64,000 bases of DNA, from assembly GCF_002849855.1 (NCBI RefSeq), contig NZ_CP018616.1:2604001-2668000 (forward strand). The letters run 5' to 3'. The translations under genes and the position numbers were made by a program. Shown here piece after piece: positions 61,085-64,000 of this stretch (positions are counted from its first letter, which is position 1; every line of letters starts with the position of its first letter). The notes below the pieces were generated by a model. It was not told where the DNA came from and did no database searches. It saw nothing but the letters and a program-made list of their open reading frames with translations. Source of the DNA: Vibrio azureus (GTDB taxonomy: Bacteria; Pseudomonadota; Gammaproteobacteria; Enterobacterales; Vibrionaceae).

Positions 61085-61810
61085 ATGGCAATACTGAGCG
61101 CAAAGAACCTCGCAAAAAGTTACAAGAAGCGCAAAGTGGTATCTGATGTTAGCCTCGAAGTAGGCTCAGGCCAAATTGTCGGCTTATTGGGTCCCAATGG
61201 TGCAGGTAAAACGACTTCTTTTTATATGATTGTCGGCTTGGTCCCACGCGACGAAGGTACAATCCGCATTGATGATCAAGATATTAGTATCCTACCAATG
61301 CACAGCCGTTCACGATTAGGCATTGGTTATTTGCCACAGGAAGCGTCTATTTTCCGAAAGCTGTCAGTAGAAGACAATATCATGGCCGTTTTGCAAACTC
61401 GCCAGGAACTGACTCGTGAAGAACGTCAAGATAAGCTCGAAGACTTACTAGAAGAGTTTCATATTCAGCACATTCGTAGTAGCGCGGGAATGGCCTTATC
61501 CGGTGGGGAGAGGCGTCGCGTAGAAATTGCTCGAGCACTTGCCGCCAACCCAAAATTCATTTTGCTCGATGAGCCATTTGCTGGGGTTGATCCTATTTCT
61601 GTTAATGATATCAAGAAAATAATTGAGCATTTACGTGATCGAGGTTTGGGCGTTTTAATTACCGACCATAATGTTCGCGAAACGCTGGATGTCTGTGAAA
61701 AAGCCTATATTGTTAGCCAAGGTCACCTGATTGCTTCAGGAACTCCGGACGAAGTTCTCAATAACGAGCAAGTGAAACAAGTTTATCTCGGAGAACAATT
61801 CCGTCTATGA
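61085..61810 (+). CDS. lptB: LPS export ABC transporter ATPase LptB
   Basis: LptB powers lipopolysaccharide extraction with LptF and LptG, whose genes lie at 36-38 kb. The 241-residue product shows Walker [14 protein letters not shown], the Q-loop [15 protein letters not shown], signature [15 protein letters not shown], Walker [14 protein letters not shown] and H-loop [11 protein letters not shown]. Its length equals that of E. coli. rpoN follows after 49 bases. Confidence 0.98.
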   Translation: MAILSAKNLAKSYKKRKVVSDVSLEVGSGQIVGLLGPNGAGKTTSFYMIVGLVPRDEGTIRIDDQDISILPMHSRSRLGIGYLPQEASIFRKLSVEDNIMAVLQTRQELTREERQDKLEDLLEEFHIQHIRSSAGMALSGGERRRVEIARALAANPKFILLDEPFAGVDPISVNDIKKIIEHLRDRGLGVLITDHNVRETLDVCEKAYIVSQGHLIASGTPDEVLNNEQVKQVYLGEQFRL

Positions 61811-61859
61811 TTACATAAGGAACGATAAGATTCTGAGCATTAAAGGTACCGTATACTGA

Positions 61860-63332
61860 ATGAAACCTTCATTACAACTCAAGCTAGGTCAACAATTAGC
61901 CATGACACCTCAGTTGCAGCAAGCCATTCGTTTGCTGCAACTATCAACACTTGATCTTCAGCAGGAAATTCAGGAAGCGTTAGATTCCAATCCATTGCTG
62001 GAGGTAGAAGAGAGCCATGAAGAGCCTCAAACAAATAATGAACATAAACTGGCTCAAGAAAGTGCAGAAACCGCAACAGAGGGCCAGTCAGAATCAGAAC
62101 CTGTAACGCAAGACAGTTCAGATGTAATAGAAAAGTCTGAAATCAGCGCAGAACTTGAGATTGATACGACTTGGGATGATGTTTATAGCGCCAACACAGG
62201 AAGTACCGGCCTTGCCTTGGATGACGATATCCCGCTTTATCAGGGAGAGACCACCCAATCCTTGTACGATTACTTACTCTGGCAATTGGACCTCACTCCT
62301 TTCTCAGAAACAGATCGTACTATCGCTTTAACCATCATCGATGCTATCGATGATTATGGATACCTCACGCTATCTCCGGAAGAAATACATCAAAGCTTCG
62401 ACCAAGAAGAAATTGAGTTAGATGAAATCGAAGCCGTACGCAAACGCATCCAGCAATTTGATCCGCTCGGTGTTGCTTCTTGCAATCTTCAGGAGTGTTT
62501 ACTGCTGCAACTCGCAGTTTTTCCTGAAGATACGCCTTGGCTTAGCGAAGCAAGAATGATCTTAAACGAGCATATCTATAACCTCGGCAATCGTGATTAT
62601 AAATTGATCATTAAGGAAGCTAAGCTCAAAGAAGACGACCTTCGTGAAGTCTTAAAACTCATTCAGCAACTCGATCCACGCCCTGGTAGTAGCATCACGC
62701 CTCATGATCCAGAGTATGTCATACCTGACGTTTCTGTGTTTAAAGAGCATGGCAAATGGAGTGTCTCTATCAACACTGATAGCGTTCCTCGCCTGAAAGT
62801 CAATCAACAGTATGCACAACTTGGCAAAGGCAACAGCGCGGACAGCCAATACATTCGGACTAACTTACAAGATGCGAAATGGCTGATAAAAAGTTTAGAG
62901 AGCAGAAATGAGACACTACTCAAAGTAGCCAAATGTATTGTTGAACATCAGTATGATTTCTTCGAATATGGTGAAGAAGCCATGAAACCTATGGTACTTA
63001 ATGATGTTGCCTTGGATGTCGATATGCATGAATCCACCATATCGCGAGTCACTACCCAAAAGTTTATGCATACGCCACGTGGCATTTTTGAGTTGAAGTA
63101 TTTCTTCTCCAGTCATGTCAGTACTGACAATGGTGGGGAATGTTCATCAACAGCAATTCGAGCACTGATCAAAAAGCTGGTTGCCGCTGAAAATACAGCC
63201 AAACCACTCAGTGACAGTAAAATTGCTGCCCTTTTAGCTGATCAAGGGATCCAAGTCGCAAGACGAACTATTGCTAAATATCGGGAATCTTTGGGCATTG
63301 CCCCTTCGAGTCAGCGCAAACGCCTTCTTTAG
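61860..63332 (+). CDS. rpoN: RNA polymerase sigma-54 factor RpoN
   Basis: Sigma-54 directs polymerase to -24/-12 promoters and needs ATP-driven activators; in Vibrio it controls flagella, nitrogen use and quorum-sensing small RNAs. The 490-residue product has the Gln/Leu-rich activator region ([20 protein letters not shown]), an acidic linker (about 55-110), the core-binding domain, the helix-turn-helix and the RpoN box [10 protein letters not shown] at 467-476. hpf and ptsN follow. Confidence 0.98.
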   Translation: MKPSLQLKLGQQLAMTPQLQQAIRLLQLSTLDLQQEIQEALDSNPLLEVEESHEEPQTNNEHKLAQESAETATEGQSESEPVTQDSSDVIEKSEISAELEIDTTWDDVYSANTGSTGLALDDDIPLYQGETTQSLYDYLLWQLDLTPFSETDRTIALTIIDAIDDYGYLTLSPEEIHQSFDQEEIELDEIEAVRKRIQQFDPLGVASCNLQECLLLQLAVFPEDTPWLSEARMILNEHIYNLGNRDYKLIIKEAKLKEDDLREVLKLIQQLDPRPGSSITPHDPEYVIPDVSVFKEHGKWSVSINTDSVPRLKVNQQYAQLGKGNSADSQYIRTNLQDAKWLIKSLESRNETLLKVAKCIVEHQYDFFEYGEEAMKPMVLNDVALDVDMHESTISRVTTQKFMHTPRGIFELKYFFSSHVSTDNGGECSSTAIRALIKKLVAAENTAKPLSDSKIAALLADQGIQVARRTIAKYRESLGIAPSSQRKRLL

Positions 63333-63355
63333 GCACTAACTTAAAAGGAAAGTCT

Positions 63356-63643
63356 ATGCAAATCAATATTCAAGGCCATCACGTTGATCTCACCGATTCA
63401 ATGCAAGACTACGTACAATCTAAGTTTCAGAAGCTCGAAAGGTTCTTCGACCACATTAACCAAGTTCAAGTGGTACTAAAAGTTGAAAAACTCAACCAAA
63501 TAGCGGAAGCTACGCTCCACGTAAATCAAGGTGAAATCCATGCTTCATCTCATGATGAAAGCATGTACGCCGCGATTGATTCGTTGGTGGATAAATTAGT
63601 TCGTCAACTGAATAAACATAAAGAAAAATTAAATAGTCATTGA
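63356..63643 (+). CDS. hpf: Ribosome hibernation promoting factor
   Basis: HPF binds the 30S decoding site in stationary phase and helps ribosomes form inactive 100S dimers. The 95-residue product is the short form, lacking the C-terminal dimerisation domain of long HPF. It begins MQINIQGHHVDLTDSMQDYVQSKFQKLERFF and has the basic end DKLVRQLNKHKEKL. AAAAGGAAAG gives a good ribosome site. It lies 23 bases after rpoN. Confidence 0.96.
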   Translation: MQINIQGHHVDLTDSMQDYVQSKFQKLERFFDHINQVQVVLKVEKLNQIAEATLHVNQGEIHASSHDESMYAAIDSLVDKLVRQLNKHKEKLNSH

Positions 63644-63645
63644 TC

Positions 63646-64000
63646 ATGCAACTGAGCGAAATACTGTCATTGGACTGCACTCGAAGTGCAGTCCACTGTA
63701 CAAGTAAAAAAAGAGCATTGGAAATCATCAGTAACATTGCTGCTGAAAGTACAGGACAAGATTCTACAGAACTGTTTGAGTGTATGCTCAACAGAGAAAA
63801 AATGGGCAGTACTGGTATTGGCAATGGCATTGCCATTCCACATGCCAGAATGCCATCAAGCGATAAAGCCATAGCGATTTTATTACAATGTGATGAAGCC
63901 ATTGAGTTCGATGCCATTGATAATCGACCTGTGGATTTGCTTTTCGCCCTGCTTGTTCCAGAATCACAGTGCAAAGAGCACCTCAAAACACTCTCTTCGA
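63646..64000 (+). CDS. ptsN: Nitrogen-regulatory PTS protein EIIA-Ntr (cut by window edge)
   Basis: PtsN is the last phosphate acceptor of the nitrogen PTS (PtsP-NPr-PtsN) and controls potassium transport and other processes depending on its phosphorylation. The ATG at 63646 overlaps nothing and lies two bases after the hpf stop. 118 codons are visible: MQLSEILSLDCTRSAVHCTS, then GSTGIGNGIAIPHARMPSS with the phosphorylated H66, and PVDLLFALLVPES. The C-terminal quarter lies beyond the window. rapZ and npr would be expected next. Confidence 0.95.
   Translation, partial: MQLSEILSLDCTRSAVHCTSKKRALEIISNIAAESTGQDSTELFECMLNREKMGSTGIGNGIAIPHARMPSSDKAIAILLQCDEAIEFDAIDNRPVDLLFALLVPESQCKEHLKTLSS

Overview
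The window is a typical chromosomal segment of a gammaproteobacterium, almost certainly a Vibrio. The gene orders metK/tkt, sprT-endA-rsmE-gshB-yqgE-ruvX, pilU-pilT next to yggS-proC-yggT-rdgB-hemW, and mlaFEDCB-ibaG-murA next to yrbG-kdsD-lptCAB-rpoN-hpf-ptsN all fit. So do an endonuclease I of exactly the Vibrio vulnificus Vvn layout and an rrn operon ending 5S-tRNAThr-5S-tRNAAsp. No prophage, insertion sequence, CRISPR array or defence system was seen. Most of the window is core genome; the accessory parts are small and lie around the stable-RNA genes.

Layout. 1-7.7 kb: the start of tkt (minus strand) diverging from a MetJ-controlled metK, a DUF2189 membrane protein, then sprT, endA, rsmE, gshB, yqgE and ruvX. 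7.8-14.8 kb: the type IV pilus retraction ATPases pilU/pilT (minus) back to back with yggS, proC, yggT, a DUF4426 protein, rdgB and hemW. 14.8-20.3 kb: glsB, a TRM11-like methyltransferase and trmB (minus), then mutY, yggX and mltC. 20.4-23.9 kb: two tRNA arrays (7 and 5 genes for Phe, Thr and Asn) around one chemoreceptor gene. 24-25.4 kb: a succinate-semialdehyde-type dehydrogenase. 25.5-32.2 kb: a complete rrn operon on the minus strand, preceded on the map by four 107-bp repeats made of terminators and tRNA-Asp 3' fragments.

32.3-35 kb: a small accessory locus of three exported proteins of unknown function facing a TetR-type regulator, followed by tRNA-Leu(CAA). 35.3-43.3 kb: an RDD protein, lptG/lptF, pepA, holC and valS. 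43.4-47 kb: a Fur-box-preceded DUF2061 protein, a MarR-GNAT fusion behind a perfect 37-bp palindrome, an orphan GH2-like sugar-binding protein, and rraB. 47.2-51.9 kb: arginine and pyrimidine metabolism (arcA, argF, a pyrL leader with attenuator, pyrB, pyrI, ridA). 52-64 kb: envelope biogenesis (plsC, murA, the Mla phospholipid transport operon, yrbG, kdsD, lptC-lptA-lptB) and the rpoN-hpf-ptsN nitrogen/PTS group, cut by the window end.

What deserves a second look: the unexplained exported-protein/TetR locus, the terminator/tRNA-fragment repeat array, the duplicated tRNA arrays, a dispersed palindromic element with TATACCCAAG ends, the MarR-GNAT palindrome, the Fur-box DUF2061 gene, the absence of kdsC between kdsD and lptC, and a pyrBI leader that keeps the E. 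coli-style start site used for UTP-sensitive slippage. Coordinates of rRNA ends and some start codons are my best reading; alternatives are given.
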